Below, one piece after another: positions 1 through 12,330 of a stretch of DNA of 64,000 bases. The DNA lies in contig OY987228.1 in assembly GCA_963920705.1 (NCBI GenBank), positions 930,001 to 994,000 of the forward strand. The letters are read 5' to 3'. The stretch is from Odiellus spinosus. Taxonomy: Eukaryota; Arthropoda; Arachnida; Opiliones; Phalangiidae. The position numbers and the translations under genes are program-made. The notes below the pieces were generated by a model, which did not search any database, was not told the DNA's origin, and saw only the letters and a list, made by a program, of their open reading frames with translations. Position 1 is the stretch's first letter. Every line of letters begins with the position of its first letter.

Positions 1-3000
1 AACTCATGTTTTTCAACTCAGGTTTTTCAACTCATGTTTTTCAAATCATGTTTTTCAAATCATGTTTTTCAACTCAAGTTTGTCAACTTATGTTTTTCAA
101 ATCATGTTTATCAAATCATGTTTTTCAACTCATGTTTTTCAAATCATGTTTTTCAACTCATGTTTTTCAACTCATGTTTTTCAAATCATGTTTTTCAACT
201 CATGTTTTTCAAATCATGTTTTTCAACTCATGTTTTTCAAATCATGTTTTTCAAATCTTGTTTTTCAAATCATGTTTTTCAAATCATGTTTTTCAACTCA
301 TGTTTTTCAACTCATGTTTTTCAAATCATGTTTTTCAACTCATGTTTTTCAACTCATGTTTTTCAAATCATGTTTTTCAAATCATGTTTTTCAACTCATG
401 TTTTTCAACTCATGTTTTTCAACTCATGTTTTTCAACTCATGTTTTTCAACTCATGTTTTTCAACTCATGTTTTTCAACTCATGTTTTTCAACTCATGTT
501 TTTCAACTCATGTTTTTCAACTCATGTTTTTCAACTCATGTTTTTCAACTCATGTTTTTCAAATCATGTTTTTCAAATCATGTTTTTCAACTCATGTTTT
601 TCAAATCATGTTTTTCAAATCATGTTTTTCAACTCAAGTTTGTCAACTTATGTTTTTCAAATCATGTTTATCAAATCATGTTTTTCAACTCATGTTTTTC
701 AAATCATGTTTTTCAACTCATGTTTTTCAAATCATGTTTTTCAACTCATGTTTTTCAACTCATGTTTTTCAAATCATGTTTTTCAACTCATGTTTTTCAA
801 CTCATGTTTTTCAAATCTTGTTTTTCAAATCATGTTTTTCAAATCATGTTTTTCAACTCATGTTTTTCAACTCATGTTTTTCAAATCATGTTTTTCAACT
901 CATGTTTTTCAACTCATGTTTTTCAAATCATGTTTTTCAACTCATGTTTTTCAACTCATGTTTTTCAACTCATGTTTTTCAAATCATGTTTTTCAACTCA
1001 TGTTTTTCAAATCATGTTTTTCAAATCATGTTTTTCAAATCATGTTTTTCAAATCATGTTTTTCAAATCATGTTTTTCAACTCATGTTTTTCAACTCATG
1101 TTTTTCAACTCATGTTTTTCAAATCATGTTTTTCAAATCATGTTTTTCAAATCATGTTTTTCAAATCATGTTTTTCAAATCATGTTTTTCAAATCATGTT
1201 TTTCAAATCATGTTTTTCAAATCATGTTTTTCAAACCATGTTTTACAAATCATGTTTTTCAACTCATGTTTTTAAACTCATGTTTTTAAACTCATGTTTT
1301 TCAACTCATATTTTTCAACTCATGTTTTTCAACTCATGTTTTTCAACTCATGTTTTTCAACTCATGTTTTTCAACTTATGTTTTTCAACTCATGTTTTCA
1401 ACTCATGTTTTTCAACTCATGTTTTTCAAATCATGTTTTTCAACTCATGTTTTTCAAATCATGTTTTTCAAATCATGTTTTTCAAATCATGTTTTTCAAC
1501 TCATGTTTTTCAACTCATGTTTTTCAACTCATGTTTTTCAACTCATGTTTTTCAACTCATGTTTTTCAAATCATGTTTTTCAAATCATGTTTTTCAAATC
1601 ATGTTTTTCAAATCATGTTTTTCAAATCATGTTTTTCAAATCATGTTTTTCAAATCATGTTTTTCAAATCATGTTTTTCAAATCATGTTTTTCAAATCAT
1701 GTTTTTCAAATCATGTTTTTCAAATCATGTTTTTCAAATCATGTTTTTCAAATCATGTTTTTCAAATCATGTTTTTCAAATCATGTTTTTCAAATCATGT
1801 TTTTCAAATCATGTTTTTCAACTCATGTTTTTCAACTCATGTTTTTCAACTCATGTTTTTCAACTCATGTTTTTCAACTCATGTTTTTCAACTCATGTTT
1901 TTCAACTCATGTTTTTCAACTCATGTTTTTCAACTCATGTTTTTCAACTCATGTTTTTCAACTCATGTTTTTCAACTCATGTTTTTCAACTCATGTTTTT
2001 CAACTCATGTTTTTCAACTCATGTTTTTCAAATCATGTTTTTCAAATCATGTTTTTCAACTCATGTTTTTCAACTCAGGTTTTTCAACTCATGTTTTTCA
2101 AATCATGTTTTTCAAATCATGTTTTTCAACTCATGTTTTTCAACTCATGTTTTTCAAATCATGTTTATCAAATCATGTTTTTCAACTCATGTTTTCAACT
2201 CATGTTTTTCAACTCATGTTTTTCAACTCATGTTTTTCAACTCATGTTTTTCAAATCATGTTTTTCAAATCATGTTTTTCAAATCATGTTTTTCAAATCA
2301 TGTTTTTCAAATCATGTTTTTCAACTCATGTTTTTCAAATCATGTTTTTCAAATCATGTTTTTCAACTTATGTTTTTCAAATCATGTTTTTCAAATCATG
2401 TTTTTCAAATCATGTTTTTCAACTCATGTTTTTCAACTCATGTTTTTCAACTCATGTTTTTCAACTCATGTTTTTCAACTCATGTTTTTCAACTCATGTT
2501 TTCAACTCATGTTTTTCAACTCATGTTTTTCAAATCATGTTTTTCAACTCATGTTTTTCAACTCATGTTTTTCAACTCATGTTTTTCAAATCATGTTTTT
2601 CAACTCATGTTTTTCAACTCATGTTTTTCAACTCATGTTTTTCAAATCATGTTTTTCAAATCATGTTTTTCAAATCATGTTTTTCAAATCATGTTTTTCA
2701 ACTCATGTTTTTCAAATCATGTTTTTCAAATCATGTTTTTCAAATCATGTTTTTCAAATCATGTTTTTCAAATCATGTTTTTCAAATCATGTTTTTCAAA
2801 TCATGTTTTTCAAACCATGTTTTACAAATCATGTTTTTCAACTCATGTTTTTAAACTCATGTTTTTCAACTCATGTTTTTCAACTCATGTTTTTCAACTC
2901 ATGTTTTTCAACTCATGTTTTTCAACTCATGTTTTTCAACTCATGTTTTTCAACTCATGTTTTCAACTCATGTTTTTCAACTCATGTTTTTCAAATCATG

Positions 3001-3014
3001 TTTTTCAACTCATG
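1..3014. repeat. Higher-order repeat A, copy 1 (left edge open)
   Basis: Every landmark checked recurs exactly 5034 bases downstream: the AAGTTTGTCAACTTATG variant at about 71, the register mark at 1227, the CATA unit at 1310, the CTCAGG at 2078 and the register mark at 2806. Agreement holds to 3014 and is lost at the unit starting 3015, which is CAAC here and CAAA in the other copy. The left end lies outside the window. The offset equals 14 x 360 minus 6, consistent with six 13-bp units between equivalent points. Confidence 0.85.
1227..1282. repeat. Register-mark variant cluster (first of about 32)
   Basis: Consecutive variant units TTTTTCAAACCATG, TTTTACAAATCATG, a normal CAAC unit and TTTTTAAACTCATG form a signature that recurs through the CAA section. 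The first unit starts at 1227, 2806, 3575, 4749, 6261, 7840, 8413, 11058, 12653, 14780, 16683, 19607, 23610, 27459, 27907, 29078, 30533, 32115, 32647, 33095, 34115, 35108, 35486, 35682, 36689, 37094, 39038, 40618, 42519, 45426, 48375 and 52713. Some copies lack the last unit or have it doubled or tripled. A run of CAAA units generally precedes it. It is the most useful marker of higher-order register, and its TAA ends most forward open frames. Confidence 0.85.
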
Positions 3015-3574
3015 TTTTTCAACTCATGTTTTTCAAATCATGTTTTTCAAATCATGTTTTTCAACTCATGTTTTTCAACTCATGTTTTTCAAATCATGTT
3101 TTTCAACTCATGTTTTTCAACTCATGTTTTTCAACTCATGTTTTTCAAATCATGTTTTTCAAATCTTGTTTTTCAAATCATGTTTTTCAAATCATGTTTT
3201 TCAACTCATGTTTTTCAACTCATGTTTTTCAAATCATGTTTTTCAACTCATGTTTTTCAACTCATGTTTTTCAAATCATGTTTTTCAACTCATGTTTTTC
3301 AACTCATGTTTTTCAACTCATGTTTTTCAAATCATGTTTTTCAAATCTTGTTTTTCAAATCATGTTTTTCAAATCATGTTTTTCAAATCATGTTTTTCAA
3401 ATCATGTTTTTCAAATCATGTTTTTCAACTCATGTTTTTCAACTCATGTTTTTCAACTCATGTTTTTCAAATCATGTTTTTCAAATCATGTTTTTCAAAT
3501 CATGTTTTTCAAATCATGTTTTTCAAATCATGTTTTTCAAATCATGTTTTTCAAATCATGTTTTTCAAATCATG

Positions 3575-4748
3575 TTTTTCAAACCATGTTTTACAAATCA
3601 TGTTTTTCAACTCATGTTTTTAAACTCATGTTTTTAAACTCATGTTTTTCAACTCATATTTTTCAACTCATGTTTTTCAACTCATGTTTTTCAACTCATG
3701 TTTTTCAACTCATGTTTTTCAACTCATGTTTTTCAACTCATGTTTTCAACTCATGTTTTTCAACTCATGTTTTTCAAATCATGTTTTTCAACTCATGTTT
3801 TTCAAATCATGTTTTTCAAATCATGTTTTTCAACTCATGTTTTTCAACTCATGTTTTTCAACTCATGTTTTTCAACTCATGTTTTTCAACTCATGTTTTT
3901 CAACTCATGTTTTTCAAATCATGTTTTTCAAATCATGTTTTTCAAATCATGTTTTTCAAATCATGTTTTTCAAATCATGTTTTTCAAATCATGTTTTTCA
4001 AATCATGTTTTTCAAATCATGTTTTTCAAATCATGTTTTTCAAATCATGTTTTTCAAATCATGTTTTTCAAATCATGTTTTTCAAATCATGTTTTTCAAA
4101 TCATGTTTTTCAAATCATGTTTTTCAAATCATGTTTTTCAAATCATGTTTTTCAAATCATGTTTTTCAAATCATGTTTTTCAAATCATGTTTTTCAAATC
4201 ATGTTTTTCAAATCATGTTTTTCAACTCATGTTTTTCAACTCATGTTTTTCAACTCATGTTTTTCAACTCATGTTTTTCAACTCATGTTTTTCAACTCAT
4301 GTTTTTCAACTCATGTTTTTCAACTCATGTTTTTCAACTCATGTTTTTCAACTCATGTTTTTCAACTCATGTTTTTCAACTCATGTTTTTCAACTCATGT
4401 TTTTCAACTCATGTTTTTCAAATCATGTTTTTCAAATCATGTTTTTCAACTCATGTTTTTCAACTCAGGTTTTTCAACTCATGTTTTTCAAATCATGTTT
4501 TTCAAATCATGTTTTTCAACTCATGTTTTTCAACTCATGTTTTTCAAATCATGTTTATCAAATCATGTTTTTCAACTCATGTTTTCAACTCATGTTTTTC
4601 AACTCATGTTTTTCAACTCATGTTTTTCAACTCATGTTTTTCAAATCATGTTTTTCAAATCATGTTTTTCAAATCATGTTTTTCAAATCATGTTTTTCAA
4701 ATCATGTTTTTCAACTCATGTTTTTCAAATCATGTTTTTCAAATCATG
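3575..4748. repeat. Partial third copy of the left-edge segment
   Basis: From the register mark at 3575 the variant order follows 1227-2358: doubled TTTTTAAACTC, CATA unit, 13-bp unit near 3741, long CAAA run, long CAAC run, CTCAGG near 4468, GTTTATC near 4557 and 13-bp unit near 4581. The offset is 2348 at first and 2390 after the pure runs, so this copy gained three units there. At 4749 it departs: a register mark stands where copy 1 has a CAACTTATG unit at 2359. This looks like a recombination junction. Confidence 0.75.
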
Positions 4749-5034
4749 TTTTTCAAACCATGTTTTACAAATCATGTTTTTCAACTCATGTTTTTCAAAT
4801 CATGTTTTTCAAATCATGTTTTTCAAATCATGTTTTTCAACTCATGTTTTTCAACTCATGTTTTTCAACTCATGTTTTTCAACTCATGTTTTTCAACTCA
4901 TGTTTTTCAACTCATGTTTTTCAACTCATGTTTTTCAACTCATGTTTTTCAACTCATGTTTTTCAACTCATGTTTTTCAACTCATGTTTTTCAACTCATG
5001 TTTTTCAAATCATGTTTTTCAAATCATGTTTTTC

Positions 5035-8000
5035 AACTCATGTTTTTCAACTCAGGTTTTTCAACTCATGTTTTTCAAATCATGTTTTTCAAATCATGTT
5101 TTTCAACTCAAGTTTGTCAACTTATGTTTTTCAAATCATGTTTATCAAATCATGTTTTTCAACTCATGTTTTTCAAATCATGTTTTTCAACTCATGTTTT
5201 TCAACTCATGTTTTTCAAATCATGTTTTTCAACTCATGTTTTTCAAATCATGTTTTTCAACTCATGTTTTTCAAATCATGTTTTTCAAATCTTGTTTTTC
5301 AAATCATGTTTTTCAAATCATGTTTTTCAACTCATGTTTTTCAACTCATGTTTTTCAAATCATGTTTTTCAACTCATGTTTTTCAACTCATGTTTTTCAA
5401 ATCATGTTTTTCAAATCATGTTTTTCAACTCATGTTTTTCAACTCATGTTTTTCAACTCATGTTTTTCAACTCATGTTTTTCAACTCATGTTTTTCAACT
5501 CATGTTTTTCAACTCATGTTTTTCAACTCATGTTTTTCAACTCATGTTTTTCAACTCATGTTTTTCAACTCATGTTTTTCAACTCATGTTTTTCAAATCA
5601 TGTTTTTCAAATCATGTTTTTCAACTCATGTTTTTCAAATCATGTTTTTCAAATCATGTTTTTCAACTCAAGTTTGTCAACTTATGTTTTTCAAATCATG
5701 TTTATCAAATCATGTTTTTCAACTCATGTTTTTCAAATCATGTTTTTCAACTCATGTTTTTCAAATCATGTTTTTCAACTCATGTTTTTCAACTCATGTT
5801 TTTCAAATCATGTTTTTCAACTCATGTTTTTCAACTCATGTTTTTCAAATCTTGTTTTTCAAATCATGTTTTTCAAATCATGTTTTTCAACTCATGTTTT
5901 TCAACTCATGTTTTTCAAATCATGTTTTTCAACTCATGTTTTTCAACTCATGTTTTTCAAATCATGTTTTTCAACTCATGTTTTTCAACTCATGTTTTTC
6001 AACTCATGTTTTTCAAATCATGTTTTTCAACTCATGTTTTTCAAATCATGTTTTTCAAATCATGTTTTTCAAATCATGTTTTTCAAATCATGTTTTTCAA
6101 ATCATGTTTTTCAACTCATGTTTTTCAACTCATGTTTTTCAACTCATGTTTTTCAAATCATGTTTTTCAAATCATGTTTTTCAAATCATGTTTTTCAAAT
6201 CATGTTTTTCAAATCATGTTTTTCAAATCATGTTTTTCAAATCATGTTTTTCAAATCATGTTTTTCAAACCATGTTTTACAAATCATGTTTTTCAACTCA
6301 TGTTTTTAAACTCATGTTTTTAAACTCATGTTTTTCAACTCATATTTTTCAACTCATGTTTTTCAACTCATGTTTTTCAACTCATGTTTTTCAACTCATG
6401 TTTTTCAACTTATGTTTTTCAACTCATGTTTTCAACTCATGTTTTTCAACTCATGTTTTTCAAATCATGTTTTTCAACTCATGTTTTTCAAATCATGTTT
6501 TTCAAATCATGTTTTTCAAATCATGTTTTTCAACTCATGTTTTTCAACTCATGTTTTTCAACTCATGTTTTTCAACTCATGTTTTTCAACTCATGTTTTT
6601 CAAATCATGTTTTTCAAATCATGTTTTTCAAATCATGTTTTTCAAATCATGTTTTTCAAATCATGTTTTTCAAATCATGTTTTTCAAATCATGTTTTTCA
6701 AATCATGTTTTTCAAATCATGTTTTTCAAATCATGTTTTTCAAATCATGTTTTTCAAATCATGTTTTTCAAATCATGTTTTTCAAATCATGTTTTTCAAA
6801 TCATGTTTTTCAAATCATGTTTTTCAAATCATGTTTTTCAAATCATGTTTTTCAACTCATGTTTTTCAACTCATGTTTTTCAACTCATGTTTTTCAACTC
6901 ATGTTTTTCAACTCATGTTTTTCAACTCATGTTTTTCAACTCATGTTTTTCAACTCATGTTTTTCAACTCATGTTTTTCAACTCATGTTTTTCAACTCAT
7001 GTTTTTCAACTCATGTTTTTCAACTCATGTTTTTCAACTCATGTTTTTCAACTCATGTTTTTCAAATCATGTTTTTCAAATCATGTTTTTCAACTCATGT
7101 TTTTCAACTCAGGTTTTTCAACTCATGTTTTTCAAATCATGTTTTTCAAATCATGTTTTTCAACTCATGTTTTTCAACTCATGTTTTTCAAATCATGTTT
7201 ATCAAATCATGTTTTTCAACTCATGTTTTCAACTCATGTTTTTCAACTCATGTTTTTCAACTCATGTTTTTCAACTCATGTTTTTCAAATCATGTTTTTC
7301 AAATCATGTTTTTCAAATCATGTTTTTCAAATCATGTTTTTCAAATCATGTTTTTCAACTCATGTTTTTCAAATCATGTTTTTCAAATCATGTTTTTCAA
7401 CTTATGTTTTTCAAATCATGTTTTTCAAATCATGTTTTTCAAATCATGTTTTTCAACTCATGTTTTTCAACTCATGTTTTTCAACTCATGTTTTTCAACT
7501 CATGTTTTTCAACTCATGTTTTTCAACTCATGTTTTCAACTCATGTTTTTCAACTCATGTTTTTCAAATCATGTTTTTCAACTCATGTTTTTCAACTCAT
7601 GTTTTTCAACTCATGTTTTTCAAATCATGTTTTTCAACTCATGTTTTTCAACTCATGTTTTTCAACTCATGTTTTTCAAATCATGTTTTTCAAATCATGT
7701 TTTTCAAATCATGTTTTTCAAATCATGTTTTTCAACTCATGTTTTTCAAATCATGTTTTTCAAATCATGTTTTTCAAATCATGTTTTTCAAATCATGTTT
7801 TTCAAATCATGTTTTTCAAATCATGTTTTTCAAATCATGTTTTTCAAACCATGTTTTACAAATCATGTTTTTCAACTCATGTTTTTAAACTCATGTTTTT
7901 CAACTCATGTTTTTCAACTCATGTTTTTCAACTCATGTTTTTCAACTCATGTTTTTCAACTCATGTTTTTCAACTCATGTTTTTCAACTCATGTTTTCAA

Positions 8001-8048
8001 CTCATGTTTTTCAACTCATGTTTTTCAAATCATGTTTTTCAACTCATG
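5035..8048. repeat. Higher-order repeat A, copy 2
   Basis: This is the partner of the segment that begins the window. Register marks at 6261 and 7840 sit 1579 bases apart, the same spacing as 1227 to 2806 in copy 1. Stop-forming TTTTTAAACTC units, 13-bp units and the AAGTTTG variants (5105 and 5665, 560 bases apart) all fall in the same order and spacing. I noticed no difference at the sampled landmarks, so the duplication looks recent. A base-level comparison would settle the identity. Confidence 0.85.
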
Positions 8049-9660
8049 TTTTTCAAATCATGTTTTTCAAATCATGTTTTTCAAATCATGTTTTTCAACT
8101 CATGTTTTTCAACTTATGTTTTTCAACTCATGTTTTTCAACTCATGTTTTTCAAATCATGTTTTTCAAATCATGTTTTTCAAATCATGTTTTTCAAATCA
8201 TGTTTTTCAACTCATGTTTTTCAACTCATGTTTTTCAACTCATGTTTTTCAACTCATGTTTTTCAACTCATGTTTTTCAAATCATGTTTTTCAAATCATG
8301 TTTTTCAAATCATGTTTTTCAAATCATGTTTTTCAAATCATGTTTTTCAAATCATGTTTTTCAAATCATGTTTTTCAAATCATGTTTTTCAAATCATGTT
8401 TTTCAAATCATGTTTTTCAAACCATGTTTTACAAATCATGTTTTTCAACTCATGTTTTTAAACTCATGTTTTTCAACTCATGTTTTTCAACTCATGTTTT
8501 TCAACTCATGTTTTCAACTCATGTTTTTCAACTCATGTTTTTCAAATCATGTTTTTCAACTCATGTTTTTCAAATCATGTTTTTCAAATCATGTTTTTCA
8601 AATCATGTTTTTCAACTCATGTTTTTCAACTCATGTTTTTCAACTCATGTTTTTCAAATCATGTTTTTTAAATCATGTTTTTCAAATCATGTTTTTCAAA
8701 TCATGTTTTTCAACTCATGTTTTTCAACTCATGTTTTTCAACTCATGTTTTTCAACTCATGTTTTTCAACTCATGTTTTTCAAATCATGTTTTTCAAATC
8801 ATGTTTTTCAACTCATGTTTTTCAACTCATGTTTTTCAACTCATGTTTTTCAACTCATGTTTTTCAACTCATGTTTTTCAACTCATGTTTTTCAACTCAT
8901 GTTTTTCAACTCATGTTTTTCAACTCATGTTTTTCAAATCATGTTTTTCAACTCATGTTTTTCAACTCATGTTTTTCAACTCATGTTTTTCAACTCATGT
9001 TTTTCAAATCATGTTTTTCAACTCATGTTTTTCAACTCATGTTTTTCAAATCATGTTTTTCAACTCATGTTTTTCAACTCATGTTTTTCAAATCATGTTT
9101 TTCAACTCATGTTTTTCAACTCATGTTTTTCAACTCATGTTTTTCAACTCATGTTTTTCAAATCATGTTTATCAAATCATGTTTTTCAACTCATGTTTTT
9201 CAACTCATGTTTTTCAACTCATGTTTTTCAACTCATGTTTTTTAAATCATGTTTTTCAAATCATGTTTTTCAAATCATGTTTTTCAAATCATTTTTTTCA
9301 AATCATGTTTTTCAACTCATGTTTTTCAAATCATGTTTTTCAAATCATGTTTTTCAACTCATGTTTTTCAAATCATGTTTTTCAACTCATGTTTTTCAAA
9401 TCATGTTTTTCAAATCATGTTTTTTAACTCAAGTTTTTCAAATCATGTTTTTCAAATCATGTTTTTCAAATCATGTTTTTCAAATCATGTTTTTCAAATC
9501 ATGTTTTTCAACTCATGTTTTTCAACTCATGTTTTTCAACTCATTTTTTTCAACTCATGTTTTTCAACTCATGTTTTTCAATTCATGTTTTTCAAATCAT
9601 GTTTTTCAACTCATGTTTTTCAACTCATGTTTTTCAACTCATGTTTTTCAACTCATGTTT
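8049..9660. repeat. Higher-order repeat C, copy 1
   Basis: This segment is collinear with 16319-17930 at an offset of 8270 (14 x 591 minus 4). Shared marks are the CTTATG unit near 8113, the register mark at 8413, a 13-bp unit near 8510, the stop-forming TTTTTTAAATC units near 8666 and 9240, an ATTTTTTTC unit near 9290 and an ATTCATG unit near 9590. The left border is sharp: the unit before 8049 is CAAC here and CAAA in the partner. One private change is TCATTTTTTTC near 9543. Confidence 0.8.
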
Positions 9661-10199
9661 TTCAAATCATGTTTTTCAACTCATGTTTTTCAACTCATGT
9701 TTTTCAAATCATGTTTTTCAACTCATGTTTTTCAAATCATGTTTTTCAACTCATGTTTTTCAACTCATGTTTTTCAAATCATGTTTTTCAAATCATGTTT
9801 TTCAACTCATGTTTTTCAAATCATGTTTTTCAACTCATGTTTTTCAAATCATGTTTTTCAACTCATGTTTTTCAACTCATGTTTTTCAACTCATGTTTTT
9901 CAACTCATGTTTTTCAAATCATGTTTTTCAACTCATGTTTTTCAACTCATGTTTTTCAACTCATGTTTCTCAACTCATGTTTTTCAAATCATGTTTTTCA
10001 ACTCATGTTTTTCAACTCATGTTTTTCAAATCATGTTTTTCAACTCATGTTTTTCAAATCATGTTTTTCAACTCATGTTTTTCAACTCATGTTTTTCAAC
10101 TCATGTTTTTCAAATCATGTTTTTCAACTCATGTTTTTCAACTCATGTTTTTCAACTCATGTTTTTCAAATCATGTTTTTCAAATCATGTTTTTCAAAT

Positions 10200-12330
10200 C
10201 ATGTTTATCAAATCATGTTTTTCAAATCATGTTTATCAAATCATGTTTTTCAACTCATGTTTTTCAACTCATGTTTTTCAACTCATGTTTTTCAACTCAT
10301 GTTTTTCAACTCATGTTTTTCAACTCATGTTTTTCAAATCATGTTTTTCAAATCATGTTTTTCAAATCATGTTTTTCAAATCATGTTTTTCAACTCATGT
10401 TTTTCAAATCATGTTTTTCAAATCATGTTTTTCAAATCATGTTTTTCAACTCATGTTTTTCAAATCATGTTTTTCAACTCATGTTTTTCAACTCATGTTT
10501 TTCAAATCATGTTTTTCAACTCATGTTTTTCAACTCATGTTTTTCAAATCATGTTTTTCAAATCATGTTTTTCAAATCATGTTTTTCAAATCATGTTTTT
10601 CAAATCATGTTTTTCAAATCATGTTTTTCAAATCATGTTTTTCAACTCATGTTTTTCAAATCATGTTTTTCAACTCATGTTTTTCAACTCATGTTTTTCA
10701 ACTCATGTTTTTCAACTCATGTTTTTCAACTCATGTTTTTCAACTCATGTTTTTCAAATCATGTTTTTCAAATCATGTTTTTCAAATCATGTTTTTCAAA
10801 TCATGTTTTTCAAATCATGTTTTTCAAATCTTGTTTTTCAAATCATGTTTTTCAAATCATGTTTTTCAAATCATGTTTTTCAAATCATGTTTTTCAAATC
10901 ATGTTTTTCAACTCATGTTTTTCAACTCATGTTTTTCAACTCATGTTTTTCAAATCATGTTTTTCAAATCATGTTTTTCAAATCATGTTTTTCAAATCAT
11001 GTTTTTCAAATCATGTTTTTCAAATCATGTTTTTCAAATCATGTTTTTCAAATCATGTTTTTCAAACCATGTTTTACAAATCATGTTTTTCAACTCATGT
11101 TTTTAAACTCATGTTTTTCAACTCATGTTTTTCAACTCATGTTTTTCAACTCATGTTTTTCAACTCATGTTTTTCAACTCATGTTTTTCAACTCATGTTT
11201 TTCAACTCATGTTTTCAACTCATGTTTTTCAAATCATGTTTTTCAAATCATGTTTTTCAACTCATGTTTTTCAAATCATGTTTTTCAAATCATGTTTTTC
11301 AAATCATGTTTTTCAACTCATGTTTTTCAACTCATGTTTTTCAACTCATGTTTTTCAAATCATGTTTTTCAAATCATGTTTTTCAAATCATGTTTTTCAA
11401 GTCATGTTTTTCAACTCATTTTTTTCAACTCATGTTTTTCAACTCATGTTTTTCAACTCATGTTTTTCAACTCATGTTTTTCAAATCATGTTTTTCAAAT
11501 CATGTTTTTCAAATCATGTTTTTCAAATCATGTTTTTCAAATCATGTTTTTCAAATCATGTTTTTCAAATCATGTTTTTCAAATCATGTTTTTCAAATCA
11601 TGTTTTTCAAATCATGTTTTTCAACTCATGTTTTTCAACTCATGTTTTTCAAATCATGTTTTTCAACTCATGTTTTTCAACTCATGTTTTTCAAATCATG
11701 TTTTTCAACTCATGTTTTTCAAATCATGTTTTTCAACTCATGTTTTTCAACTCATGTTTTTCAAATCATGTTTTTCAAATCATGTTTTTCAACTCATGTT
11801 TTTCAACTCATGTTTTTCAACTCATGTTTTTCAAATCATGTTTTTCAAATCATGTTTTTCAACTCATGTTTTTCAACTCATGTTTTTCAAATCATGTTTA
11901 TCAAATCATGTTTTTCAACTCATGTTTTTCAACTCATGTTTTTCAACTCATGTTTTTCAACTCATGTTTTTCAACTCATGTTTTTCAAATCATGTTTTTC
12001 AAATCATGTTTTTCAAATCATGTTTTTCAAATCATGTATTTCAAATCATGTTTTTCAACTCATGTTTTTCAACTCATGTTTTTCAAATCATGTTTTTCAA
12101 CTCATGTTTTTCAAATCATGTTTTTCAACTCATGTTTTTCAACTCATGTTTTTCCTCTCATGTTTTTCAACTCATGTTTTTCAAATCATGTTTTTCAACT
12201 CATGTTTTTCAACTCATGTTTTTCAACTCATGTTTTTCAACTCATGTTTTTCAACTCATGTTTTTCAAATCATGTTTTTCAAATCATGTTTTTCAAATCA
12301 TGTTTTTCAAATCATGTTTTTCAAATCATG
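10200..12330. repeat. Higher-order repeat D, copy 1
   Basis: First of three collinear copies. Marks in order: GTTTATC at 10207, CTTG near 10830, register mark at 11058, 13-bp unit near 11210, CATTTTTTTC at 11420, GTATTTC near 12028 and TTTCCTCTC at 12154. All recur 8549 bases downstream. The match ends at the unit starting 12331, which is CAAC here and CAAA at 20880. The left limit is set by the first mark checked and may lie further out. Confidence 0.8.

Larger units (their letters stand above)
1..8048. repeat. CAA-family section with 2.35-kb and 5.03-kb higher-order copies
   Basis: This is a mosaic of CAAA and CAAC units. Runs of 10 to 20 like units alternate with mixed stretches. Diagnostic variants include TCATATTTTTC (near 1310, 3658 and 6344), CTCAGG (near 2078, 4468 and 7112), GTTTATC, ACTTATG and 13-bp units. 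Their order repeats, which reveals three related segments. The segments at 1 and 5035 are collinear at an offset of 5034. The segment at 3575 matches the first at offset 2348, changing to 2390 after a three-unit gain inside a pure run. No unique sequence lies between copies. Confidence 0.85.
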
